5,765 nucleotides of DNA from an uncultured Paracoccus sp. (GTDB lineage Bacteria; Pseudomonadota; Alphaproteobacteria; Rhodobacterales; Rhodobacteraceae). The position numbers were made by a program, and so were the translations under genes. Positions 1-5,668 of the stretch are shown here, in pieces. The stretch covers positions 1 through 5,765 of the forward strand of contig NZ_CAMIOH010000202.1 of assembly GCF_946221145.1 (NCBI RefSeq). Reading direction: 5' to 3'. The notes below the pieces were generated by a model. The model searched no databases, had not been told where the DNA came from, and was given only the letters and a program-made list of their open reading frames with translations. The first letter of the stretch is position 1. Each line of letters starts with the position of its first letter.

Positions 1-423
1 GAACTGGGCACCATGAAGGTGACCGAGCAGATCGACGCGCTTGTCACCCTGTCCACCGATCCGATGCGGTGGCTGGTCACGCCGCGCCTGTGGGCGGCGA
101 TGCTGACCGTGCCGGTGCTGGTCGGTGTCGGCGACATCATCGGCATCATGGGCGGCTGGCTGATCGGAACGCAGTCGCTGGGCTTCAACTCGGCCGCCTA
201 TCTGGCCAATTCGGCGGCCTATCTGGAACGCTGGGACGTGCTGTCGGGCCTGCTGAAAGGCGCGGTGTTCGGGCTGATCGTCGCGGTTTGCGGATGCTGG
301 TTCGGGCTGCATTCCGGGCGCGGCGCGGCGGGGGTCGGACGCGCCACCAAGGCGGCTGTGGTGGCCTCCGCGGTCGGCATTCTGGCGGCGAATTTCCTGC
401 TGACGGGGCTGTTCTTCGAATGA
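1..423 (+). CDS. mlaE: MlaE-type ABC transporter permease, 3' part only
   Basis: This is the C-terminal 140 residues of a MlaE/YrbE-family permease, the membrane subunit of an ABC system that moves phospholipids (or, in relatives, other hydrophobic compounds) between inner and outer membrane. The reading frame is open from base 1, so the true start lies upstream; the ATG at 13 is internal. The visible part opens with ELGTMKVTEQIDAL, the family's well-conserved cytoplasmic segment that contacts the ATPase. Three hydrophobic stretches follow, about codons 31-56, 82-101 and 115-138, as expected for the last membrane helices. The end reads TGLFFE then TGA, overlapping the ATPase start by 4 bases (ATGA), so the two are translationally coupled. 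Family assignment is firm; the lipid substrate is inferred from the family. Whether the missing N-terminus carries a STAS (MlaB-like) domain, as in some alphaproteobacterial versions, cannot be seen. Confidence 0.93.
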   Translation, partial: ELGTMKVTEQIDALVTLSTDPMRWLVTPRLWAAMLTVPVLVGVGDIIGIMGGWLIGTQSLGFNSAAYLANSAAYLERWDVLSGLLKGAVFGLIVAVCGCWFGLHSGRGAAGVGRATKAAVVASAVGILAANFLLTGLFFE

Positions 424-1118
424 TCCGGATCGAGGGGCTGCGCAAATCCTTTGGGGCCAAGCCGGTTCTGGCAGGCGTCGATCTGGCCGTCGGGCAGGGC
501 GAGAGCCTGTGCGTCATCGGCCAGTCCGGGACCGGCAAATCGGTGCTGCTGAAATGCATCCTGGGGCTGACCACGCCGGATGCGGGGCGGATCCTGTGGC
601 GGGACCAGCCGCTGGATCGCGCGACACGCCCCGCTTTCATGGCCCGCTTCGGGATGCTGTTCCAGGGCGCCGCGCTGTTCGACAGCCTGACCGTCTGGCA
701 GAACGTCGCCTTCCGCCTGCGCCAGCGGATGCCCGATGCGCAGGCCCGGGCCATCGCCGTAGAGAAACTGGCGCGCGTCGGCCTTGGGCCCGAGACCGCC
801 GATCTGATGCCCGCCGAACTGTCCGGCGGCATGGCCAAGCGCGCCGGGCTGGCCCGCGCCATCGCCGATGATCCGGCGGTGATCTTTTTCGACGAACCGA
901 CGACGGGGCTGGATCCGATCCGCGCGCGGCGGATCAACGGCCTGATCCGGGGCATCGTCACCGAAGCCGGCGCCACCGCGATCACCATCACCCATGACAT
1001 GGAATCGGTCCGCGCCATCGGTGACCGGGTGGCCTTGTTGCAGAATGGCCGGATTGCCTGGGACGGTCCCGTCGCGCAGATGCGGGATGCGGCGCCCTTG
1101 GCCGGGTTTCTTGGCTGA
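420..1118 (+). CDS. mlaF: MlaF-type ABC transporter ATP-binding protein
   Basis: This 232-residue cytoplasmic ATPase drives the MlaE permease encoded just upstream. All nucleotide-binding motifs are present in order: Walker A GQSGTGKS (34-41), Q-loop Q82 in LFQGAALFDSLTVWQN, signature LSGGM (134-138), Walker B VIFFDEP (154-160), D-loop TTGLDP (161-166) and H-loop H192 in ITHDME. LFQGAALFDSLTVWQN is characteristic of the MlaF/Ttg2A subgroup and separates it from generic ABC ATPases. The ATG at 420 overlaps the mlaE stop as ATGA; no strong ribosome binding site precedes it (GGGG at 405-408), which fits coupled translation. The protein ends at PLAGFLG, right after the core fold. E. coli MlaF is longer (about 269 residues), with a C-terminal extension that reaches across the ATPase dimer and is missing here. 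The next gene is phoH, so mlaD, mlaC and mlaB do not follow. Confidence 0.93.
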   Translation: MIRIEGLRKSFGAKPVLAGVDLAVGQGESLCVIGQSGTGKSVLLKCILGLTTPDAGRILWRDQPLDRATRPAFMARFGMLFQGAALFDSLTVWQNVAFRLRQRMPDAQARAIAVEKLARVGLGPETADLMPAELSGGMAKRAGLARAIADDPAVIFFDEPTTGLDPIRARRINGLIRGIVTEAGATAITITHDMESVRAIGDRVALLQNGRIAWDGPVAQMRDAAPLAGFLG

Positions 1119-1121
1119 ACC

Positions 1122-1136
1122 GCCCGGAACACGGGC
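1122..1136 (+). terminator. Weak hairpin after mlaF, possible terminator
   Basis: GCCCG (1122-1126), five bases, then CGGGC (1132-1136) form a perfect 5-bp GC stem starting four bases after the mlaF stop. The following 25 bases are rich in T (TTTACTTTGCGTTTCTT) but have no uninterrupted T tract. It is at best a weak factor-independent terminator. The position between two operons supports the reading; the short stem argues against it. Confidence 0.35.
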
Positions 1137-1172
1137 AGAAAGCGTTTACTTTGCGTTTCTTGTCAGCAGGCT

Positions 1173-1201
1173 TTGACACAATTGCCACATAAACCTGCAA
1201 C
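1173..1201 (+). promoter_or_regulatory. Candidate promoter of the phoH-ybeY-corC operon
   Basis: A perfect -35 hexamer TTGACA lies at 1173-1178 in the only sizeable intergenic gap. With the standard 17-bp spacer the -10 would be TGCAAC at 1196-1201, matching TATAAT at only three of six positions, so the element is plausible rather than convincing. Transcription would begin near 1208, giving a leader of about 60 bases. The location upstream of a three-gene operon is the main support. In E. coli the homologous ybeZYX genes belong to the heat-shock sigma regulon; I could not fit a good RpoH-type promoter here. Confidence 0.4.
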
Positions 1202-1255
1202 ATGACCTTGTGCGAATCCCCTCGCGGGACCACCATACCTACAAGACCCCTTTGC

Positions 1256-1269
1256 AGGAGAGAGATTTG
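1256..1269 (+). promoter_or_regulatory. Ribosome binding site that fixes the phoH TTG start
   Basis: AGGAGAG at 1256-1262 is the strongest Shine-Dalgarno match seen at any start in the window, and it sits six bases (counted from AGGAG) before the TTG at 1267-1269. The alternative in-frame GTG at 1210 lies too far upstream for this site and would add a 19-residue extension (beginning RIPSRDHHTYK) of unfamily-like character. There is no in-frame ATG near the N-terminus. Confidence 0.75.
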
Positions 1270-2343
1270 GGCCTTTCGCCTACGCCCCCCGTCGTGACCC
1301 CTTCGGCTGAAACCCTGCTGGAATTTCCCGATAACCGGCTGCTGATCGACCTCTGCGGCGTGAATGACAAGCACCTCGCCCGGATCGAGGAGGCGCTTGG
1401 CGTCCATATCCTGCGTCGTGGCAACCAGCTTGCCGTGGTCGGCGGCCCCGAGGCGCAGGCCGAGGCCGCGCTGCTGCTGCGCGGGCTCTATGCCCGGCTG
1501 GAACAGGGCCGCCCCGTCACCCCCGCCGAGGTCGAGGCCGCGCTGCGCATGGGCGTGGAAGGCGCCACCCCCGCCACCCCGGCCGAACAGCTGGAAATGT
1601 TCGCGGCGGGCGATTACGAATTGCGGACCCGCAAGAAATCGGTCGAACCCCGCACCGACGCGCAGAAAGCCTATGTCCGGTCGCTGTTCAAGAACGAACT
1701 GGCCTTCGGGATCGGTCCGGCGGGCACCGGCAAGACCTATCTGGCCGTCGCCGTGGGCGTCACCATGCTGATCGGCGGCCATGTCGACAAGATCATCCTG
1801 TCGCGCCCCGCCGTCGAGGCCGGGGAACGCCTGGGCTTCCTGCCCGGCGACATGAAGGAAAAGGTCGATCCCTATATGCAGCCGCTCTATGACGCGCTGA
1901 ACGATTTCCTGCCCGCCAAGCAGATGCAGAAGCTGATGGAGGAAAAGCGGATCGAGATCGCGCCCTTGGCCTTCATGCGCGGGCGCACCCTGTCCAACGC
2001 CTTCGTCGTGCTGGACGAGGCGCAGAACGCCACCACCATGCAGATGAAGATGTTCCTGACCCGTCTGGGCGAAGGCTCGCGCATGGTGATCACCGGCGAC
2101 CGCACCCAGATCGACCTGCCGCGCGGGATGCAATCGGGCCTTGTGGACGCCGAACGGATCCTCGACGGGGTCAAGGGGATCAGCTTCAGCTACTTCACCG
2201 CCAAGGACGTTGTGCGCCACCCGCTTGTCGCGCGCATCATCACGGCGTATGACGCAGAAGATGCTGCGGCCCTGGCGCGCGGCGAATCAGAGGGACCGCG
2301 CGGACAATACGCACCCCGCCGGGCAATGCGAGGCGATGCCTGA
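1267..2343 (+). CDS. phoH: PhoH family ATPase (YbeZ type)
   Basis: This 358-residue cytoplasmic protein belongs to the PhoH/YbeZ family of P-loop ATPases related to helicase core domains. In bacteria it is encoded beside ybeY and thought to act with it in ribosome and RNA maintenance; its biochemical role is not settled. Residues about 20-80 (DNRLLIDLCG to LLLRGLY) form the KH-like N-terminal domain. The ATPase domain has Walker A GPAGTGKT (150-157), the family motif ILSRPAVEAGERLGFLPGD, Walker B VVLDEAQN with D250-E251, and ITGDRTQIDLP around 275-285. RHPLVARII marks the end of the core, followed by a short charged tail. The start is TTG at 1267, chosen because AGGAGAG precedes it at ideal spacing. 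The last 8 bases overlap ybeY, so the two are coupled. The length is normal for the family. Confidence 0.95.
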   Translation: MGLSPTPPVVTPSAETLLEFPDNRLLIDLCGVNDKHLARIEEALGVHILRRGNQLAVVGGPEAQAEAALLLRGLYARLEQGRPVTPAEVEAALRMGVEGATPATPAEQLEMFAAGDYELRTRKKSVEPRTDAQKAYVRSLFKNELAFGIGPAGTGKTYLAVAVGVTMLIGGHVDKIILSRPAVEAGERLGFLPGDMKEKVDPYMQPLYDALNDFLPAKQMQKLMEEKRIEIAPLAFMRGRTLSNAFVVLDEAQNATTMQMKMFLTRLGEGSRMVITGDRTQIDLPRGMQSGLVDAERILDGVKGISFSYFTAKDVVRHPLVARIITAYDAEDAAALARGESEGPRGQYAPRRAMRGDA

Positions 2344-2830
2344 CGACATATCCACCGATTGCGTCATCGAGGATGACCGATGGGAGACACTGGGGCTTGA
2401 AGCCCTGGCCGACCGTGCGGTGACTGCCGCGCTGTCCTGGCACGGCATTGGCGGCGAAGTCGTGGTCATGGGCTGCGACGACGCCCGCATCGCCGCGCTG
2501 AACGCCGATTTCCGGGGCAAGCCACGGGCCACGAACGTGCTGTCCTGGCCCTCGGTCGAACATCGACCCCATGATCCGGGCGCCGCCCCCGATCTGCCGG
2601 ATGAGGATGAACTGGGCGATATCGCCATCGCCTATGACACCTGCCTGGCCGAAGCCGCCGCGCAGGGCAAACCCGTCGCCGATCACGTCACGCATCTGCT
2701 GGTCCATGCGACGCTGCACCTGCTGGGCTATGACCACCAGAACGACGCCGACGCCGAAACCATGGAGGCGGCCGAGCGTTCGATCCTGTCGCGCCTGAAT
2801 ATCCCCGATCCCTATCACGAGAAGGTCTGA
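2336..2830 (+). CDS. ybeY: Endoribonuclease YbeY, rRNA maturation factor
   Basis: This 164-residue protein is a YbeY-family metal-dependent endoribonuclease that takes part in 16S rRNA 3'-end maturation and quality control of 70S ribosomes in the cytoplasm. The decisive motif is the zinc triad H-x3-H-x5-H, here H124, H128 and H134 in VHATLHLLGYDH. Upstream, NADFRGKPRATNVLSWP (56-72) is the conserved substrate-groove segment. An insertion rich in P and D (about 76-92) separates it from GDIAIAYDTC. The length is typical (150-170). The ATG at 2336 lies inside the phoH end (8-base overlap), and the stop overlaps the corC start by one base (TGATG), so the protein is made by coupled translation within the phoH operon. 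All expected key residues are present. Confidence 0.96.
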   Translation: MPDDISTDCVIEDDRWETLGLEALADRAVTAALSWHGIGGEVVVMGCDDARIAALNADFRGKPRATNVLSWPSVEHRPHDPGAAPDLPDEDELGDIAIAYDTCLAEAAAQGKPVADHVTHLLVHATLHLLGYDHQNDADAETMEAAERSILSRLNIPDPYHEKV

Positions 2831-3774
2831 TGAACTCCGAGTCTCGATTACCCGACCAACCCCTTGGTGCCGACGCCGCCTCCGAGGCGGATGGCGTCGG
2901 AGGAGAGGGGCGGGATCTTCCCAGTTCCCGCGGTTTCCTGGGCCGGTTCCTCGACGCGCTGAAAGGCACCGAGGATGAATCCGAGGATGACGACGACGGT
3001 CGCGCCCATCTTGTGCCCGGCATCATCAACCTGCGGCGGATGCGCGTCGATGACGTTGCGGTCCCCAAGGCCGAAATGATCGCCGCGCCCGAGACCAGCA
3101 GCCTGGATGATCTGGTGGCGCTGTTTCGCGAACACGGTTTTTCCCGCCTGCCGGTCTATGCCGATACGTTGGACAGCCCGCTGGGAATGGTGCACCTGAA
3201 GGATCTGGCGCTGAAGCACGGTTTCGGCGCGAATGGCGAATTCCACCTGCGGCCGATGCTGCGGGAATTGCTGTATGTGCCGCCGTCGATGCCCATCGGC
3301 GTGCTGTTGCAGCAGATGCAGCAAAAGCGCATCCATATGGCCCTGGTGATCGACGAATATGGCGGCGTGGACGGCCTTGTCACCATCGAGGATCTGATCG
3401 AACAGGTCATCGGAGAGATCGAGGACGAGCATGACGAGGCCGAAGACAGCCTCTGGGTGCTGGAAAAGCCGGGACAGTGGCTGATCCAGGCGCGCGCGCC
3501 CGTCAGCGATGTCGAGGCCGAGACCGGGCTGACCCTTGTCGGCGAGGATGAGGACGAGGATATCGACACGCTGGGCGGGCTGGTCTTTGCCCTGGCGGGT
3601 CATATGCCGGTCGAAGGCGAACTGATCCCCCATGCCACGGGCGCGGAATTCGAGGTGGTGGATGCCGATCCGCGTCGCATCAAGCGGGTGCGTCTGCGGC
3701 TTGCGGCGGCCATGGTTGCCGACAAGGTGCGCCCGGTCCACATCCCGCAGCAGGACCAGCGGTCAGAGAGCTAG
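2830..3774 (+). CDS. corC: CorC/YbeX-type protein with two CBS domains and a CorC domain
   Basis: This 314-residue protein belongs to the CorC/HlyC (TlyC) group, often labelled hemolysin-like or magnesium/cobalt efflux protein; the real function is uncertain and may concern ion homeostasis or ribosome-linked stress. It has no membrane helices or N-terminal DUF21 domain, so it is the soluble YbeX form. Order: a disordered N-terminus (1-60) with an acidic run at 47-56; CBS domain 1 about 68-128; CBS domain 2 about 141-198, including ALVIDEYGGVDGLVTIEDL; a second acidic patch EIEDEHDEAED; and the CorC/transporter-associated domain about 206-292. The CBS pair usually binds adenine nucleotides. 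The ATG at 2830 overlaps the ybeY stop; GAAGG at 2821-2825 is its ribosome binding site. In many Proteobacteria lnt follows; here a convergent gene does, and the TAG stop is shared in CTAG. Confidence 0.93.
   Translation: MNSESRLPDQPLGADAASEADGVGGEGRDLPSSRGFLGRFLDALKGTEDESEDDDDGRAHLVPGIINLRRMRVDDVAVPKAEMIAAPETSSLDDLVALFREHGFSRLPVYADTLDSPLGMVHLKDLALKHGFGANGEFHLRPMLRELLYVPPSMPIGVLLQQMQQKRIHMALVIDEYGGVDGLVTIEDLIEQVIGEIEDEHDEAEDSLWVLEKPGQWLIQARAPVSDVEAETGLTLVGEDEDEDIDTLGGLVFALAGHMPVEGELIPHATGAEFEVVDADPRRIKRVRLRLAAAMVADKVRPVHIPQQDQRSES
2872..2898 (+). repeat. Compound inverted repeat in the 5' end of corC
   Basis: CCGCCTC (2876-2882) and GAGGCGG (2884-2890) are perfect reverse complements around one base, flanked by GACGC (2872-2876) and GCGTC (2894-2898), which pair again outside a short bulge. 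In RNA this would fold as a CCGCC/GGCGG stem with a 5-base loop plus an outer GACG/CGTC stem. It lies about 40 bases into corC, in the low-complexity disordered region. The pairing is seen directly; a function is not shown. Confidence 0.5.
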
Positions 3775-4724
3775 GGACTGGACGCGAACAGGCGCAGCGC
3801 CGCCGACATGAAGGCGGCGCGGCGATCAGGCCTGCACATCATGATCTCGTGCAGGGCACCGTCAACCGTCATCAGCGATGCGCCAGGCCAGCGGGCCACG
3901 CGGTCGCGGATCGCCCCGGGCGAGACGATCTTTTCGCGGCTGCCAAGGCTGACCAGGGCCGGGACATCGGGCGATGACAGGCGGGACAGGCGCAGGCATT
4001 CGTTCAGCGCCTTGCCCACCCAGTCGAAGCTGGCCCCGCCGATGGTAATATCTGGCCATGCCGCCGCCTGGCGCACCATGCGGCACCATTCCCCGGCATC
4101 CTCGGTCAACAGGTTCGCGCCGAAGCTTTCATCCAGCACATAGGTGCCCATCGCGCCGCCGCCGCTGCCGGGGGCAAGACGGCCGCCGTGGCCCAGCCGC
4201 CCGGCCAGATAGGCCAACCCCACAGCCACCCCGTGCGACATCGGGCGCAGGTTGATGCCCCACATCGGCGCCGAAAACGCCGCCGAGGCGACCGGCAGAT
4301 CCTGGTGCAGCGCGGCCAGCCCGATGCAGCCGCCCATCGAATGCGCCAGCAGATGCCAGGGCCGGGGCAGCGCAAGGTCGGTCGCGGCAACGATCATTTC
4401 CACCACGTCGCGCTGATAATCGGCGAATTGCACGACATGGCCCATCCGGGTATCCGGCAGCAGCCGGTCCGACAAGCCTTGCCCGCGCCAGTCGATCACC
4501 AGGACATCATAACCTGCGGTGGTCAGGTCCGAGGCGACGGACGAATACTTCTCGATATACTCGGTCCGGCCGGGGAACAGCAGGATGCTGCCGCGGCTGT
4601 CCGTCGCGGCGCGCCAATGGCCCAGCCGCAGCGTCACGCCATCGTCGGCCTGCGTCCAGAAGGCCCGCGCAGGCGCCGAGCCGTCGCCCGGCAACTGCCT
4701 GAACGGTGCGGCCTGGGCGGGCAT
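3771..4724 (-). CDS. Alpha/beta hydrolase, lysophospholipase-like (PldB/COG2267 type)
   Basis: This 317-residue alpha/beta-hydrolase resembles the lysophospholipase L2/monoacylglycerol lipase group, so an ester of a lipid or similar acyl compound is the likely substrate; the true substrate is unknown. Visible marks: oxyanion strand SILLFPGRTEYIEKY (45-59), VIDWRGQGLSDR (75-86), nucleophile elbow AHSMGG with Ser129, and catalytic His292 in GALHEIMM. The acid is probably Glu264 in LGSREKIVS, where Asp is commoner in this fold. A glycine-rich stretch in the cap region (about 174-192) looks flexible. No signal peptide is seen, so it should be cytoplasmic. The ATG at 4724 is preferred over upstream codons because it starts four bases after the SCP2-gene stop, indicating an operon. 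The stop overlaps the corC stop. Family is secure, the specific name is not. Confidence 0.88.
   Translation of the reverse strand: MPAQAAPFRQLPGDGSAPARAFWTQADDGVTLRLGHWRAATDSRGSILLFPGRTEYIEKYSSVASDLTTAGYDVLVIDWRGQGLSDRLLPDTRMGHVVQFADYQRDVVEMIVAATDLALPRPWHLLAHSMGGCIGLAALHQDLPVASAAFSAPMWGINLRPMSHGVAVGLAYLAGRLGHGGRLAPGSGGGAMGTYVLDESFGANLLTEDAGEWCRMVRQAAAWPDITIGGASFDWVGKALNECLRLSRLSSPDVPALVSLGSREKIVSPGAIRDRVARWPGASLMTVDGALHEIMMCRPDRRAAFMSAALRLFASSP
3793..3824. terminator. Strong GC hairpin past the corC stop, inside the hydrolase 3' end
   Basis: GCGCCGCC (3797-3804) and GGCGGCGC (3813-3820) pair perfectly around an 8-base loop, and CGC (3793-3795) with GCG (3822-3824) extend the stem to 11 bp with one mismatch. 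It begins 19 bases after the corC stop, so RNA from the + strand would form it just after the operon, while it also codes for the C-terminal helix of the hydrolase (residues about 300-311). Neither side has a T tract, so it is not a classical intrinsic terminator; it could be a pause or 3'-end-protecting hairpin, or simply a codon-usage effect. Confidence 0.35.
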
Positions 4725-4728
4725 CGGA

Positions 4729-5013
4729 TCAGGACAGCGCCTGGCCCAGCTGCATGGCCACACCCATCGAGCCGTCGATCTTCAGCTTGCCCATCATGAA
4801 GGCCGTGGCGGGGTTGACGCTGCCGTTCAGGATCCCCTCGAACGTGTCGCGGCTGGCGAACAGCGTCACCTCGGCCTCGTCATCGCCCGCGCGCACGCCG
4901 TTTTCGTCGATCATGATGGTGCCCTCACCCTCGATCACGAACTTGGCGGTCGATCCGAAAGAGCCGATCTTCTGATTCAGCTTTTCGACGGCGGCATTCA
5001 CAACATTGCTCAT
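4729..5013 (-). CDS. SCP2 sterol-binding domain protein
   Basis: This 94-residue, single-domain protein matches the SCP2 (sterol carrier protein 2) fold, which forms a hydrophobic tunnel binding lipids or acyl-CoA-like molecules. Features: VVNAAVEKLNQKI helix (4-16), beta strands AKFVIEGEGTIMIDENGVRA (22-41) and EAEVTLFASRDTFEGILNG (46-64), and the family's C-terminal hallmark NPATAFMMGKLKIDGSMGVAMQL (67-89). The start ATG at 5013 follows GGAAA at a suitable distance; upstream in-frame codons (20 further residues, poor family character) are rejected. It is short and complete, without a signal peptide, hence cytoplasmic. It is the first gene of a two-gene unit with the alpha/beta hydrolase 4 bp downstream, suggesting that it may present a lipid to, or accept one from, that enzyme; this partnership is inferred from context only. 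Confidence 0.92.
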   Translation of the reverse strand: MSNVVNAAVEKLNQKIGSFGSTAKFVIEGEGTIMIDENGVRAGDDEAEVTLFASRDTFEGILNGSVNPATAFMMGKLKIDGSMGVAMQLGQALS

Positions 5014-5080
5014 CTTTTTTCCAGGTCTTTCGTTTCGGTTGGGCTGGCGCCCGGCAGGCGGGCTGGATAACATCTTTCAT
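5014..5080. promoter_or_regulatory. Divergent control region between SCP2 and TPR genes
   Basis: These 67 bases separate two divergent gene starts and must hold, or lie next to, promoters in both directions. No convincing -35/-10 pair is visible on either strand. On the + strand TTGGGC (5039-5044) is followed too far away by GGATAACAT (5065-5073). An inverted repeat GCCCG (5049-5053), five bases, CGGGC (5059-5063) could be an operator or a 5'-UTR hairpin. Promoters may extend into the coding ends, notably the AT-rich stretch at about 5130-5160. Confidence 0.4.
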
Positions 5081-5665
5081 ATGCGCCCGCTCCGCAACAT
5101 TTTCCACAATGTCGTCGCGGCATTCCGCCACAGAATAATTACGTTTTTTCTCATTTGCGTAACAGCCGTCGCCGCAGGTGCGCAGCAAGGCCCGGACATG
5201 GACGACCTGTTCCGCCGTCTTGCCGAACCGCAGGGCGAGGCCTGGCGCATCGCCGAATCGGACATCCTGCGAGAGTGGTCGAAATCGGGGTCTGCCGCGA
5301 TGGACCTGTTGTTGCAGCGTGGAGAGGATGCCCTGGATGAGGGCGACCTGCCCGCTGCCATCGGCCACCTGACCGCGCTGACCGACCACGCGCCGGACTT
5401 TCCCTCGGGCTTTTATACGCGCGCGGCCGCCTATGCCGCCACGGGGCAGTTCGGCCCGGCCTTCCAGGATCTGTCCCGCACCTTGCAGCTGCAGCCGCGC
5501 CATTTCCCCGCGCTGACCCAACTGGGCATGATGCTGGAGGAAACCGGCGATACCGAACGCGCCCTTGCCGCCTTTCGCCAGAGCCTGACCATCCATCCCC
5601 ACCAGCAAGAGGCGATTGATGCGGTGGCGCGTCTGGAACGGCAGCAGGACGGCACCGATATCTGA
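5081..5665 (+). CDS. Exported tetratricopeptide-repeat protein
   Basis: This 194-residue protein has an N-terminal signal peptide and three TPR units, so it is likely a periplasmic scaffold or adaptor; no specific partner can be named. The n-region (1-18) carries several Arg and His, the hydrophobic core is IITFFLICVTAVAA (19-32), and cleavage is likely after AGA (residue 34, before QQGPDMDDLF). The motif DMDDLFRRLAEP is common in such small alphaproteobacterial TPR proteins. TPRs of 34 residues sit at about 73-106, 107-140 and 141-174, each with the small/large helix pattern (for example GDLPAAI, GQFGPAF, GDTERAL). ATG 5081 is chosen because the signal peptide begins there; no strong ribosome binding site precedes it, and in-frame TTGs at 5006 and 5039 would spoil the signal peptide. 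The helicase gene follows after 3 bases. Confidence 0.87.
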   Translation: MRPLRNIFHNVVAAFRHRIITFFLICVTAVAAGAQQGPDMDDLFRRLAEPQGEAWRIAESDILREWSKSGSAAMDLLLQRGEDALDEGDLPAAIGHLTALTDHAPDFPSGFYTRAAAYAATGQFGPAFQDLSRTLQLQPRHFPALTQLGMMLEETGDTERALAAFRQSLTIHPHQQEAIDAVARLERQQDGTDI

Positions 5666-5668
5666 CCC

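Noticed and set aside
69..419. In-frame upstream extension of mlaF from position 69
   Set aside because: This stretch is the frame-shifted shadow of mlaE with Arg/Gly/Ala-rich translation; the ATPase domain starts cleanly at MIRIEGLRKSFG (420) with an ATGA overlap.
1141..1200. Heat-shock (RpoH) type promoter using CTTG at 1159-1162
   Set aside because: The expected -10 position reads CAATTG or AATTGC, which does not resemble the alphaproteobacterial RpoH -10.
1210..1266. N-terminal extension of phoH from GTG 1210
   Set aside because: No ribosome binding site at GTG 1210, whereas TTG 1267 has AGGAGAG at proper spacing; the extension also overlaps the probable transcript start.
988..2220. Long - strand open frame of 410 codons opposite phoH
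   Set aside because: It is antisense to a clear phoH gene, is rich in H, G, Q and R as expected for a mirror frame in GC-rich DNA, and shows no recognisable domain.
2898..2904. GGAGGAG inside corC as the start signal of a shorter product
   Set aside because: No ATG, GTG or TTG follows at a workable distance, so internal initiation is unlikely.
2988..3000. GATGA/GAGGAT-type repeats in corC as a tandem repeat
   Set aside because: They are the codons of an acidic Glu/Asp run common in CorC proteins, with no regular repeat unit.
2848..3741. Long - strand open frame of 297 codons opposite corC
   Set aside because: It mirrors a well-supported CBS/CorC gene; the composition is typical of an antisense shadow and no family motif is visible.
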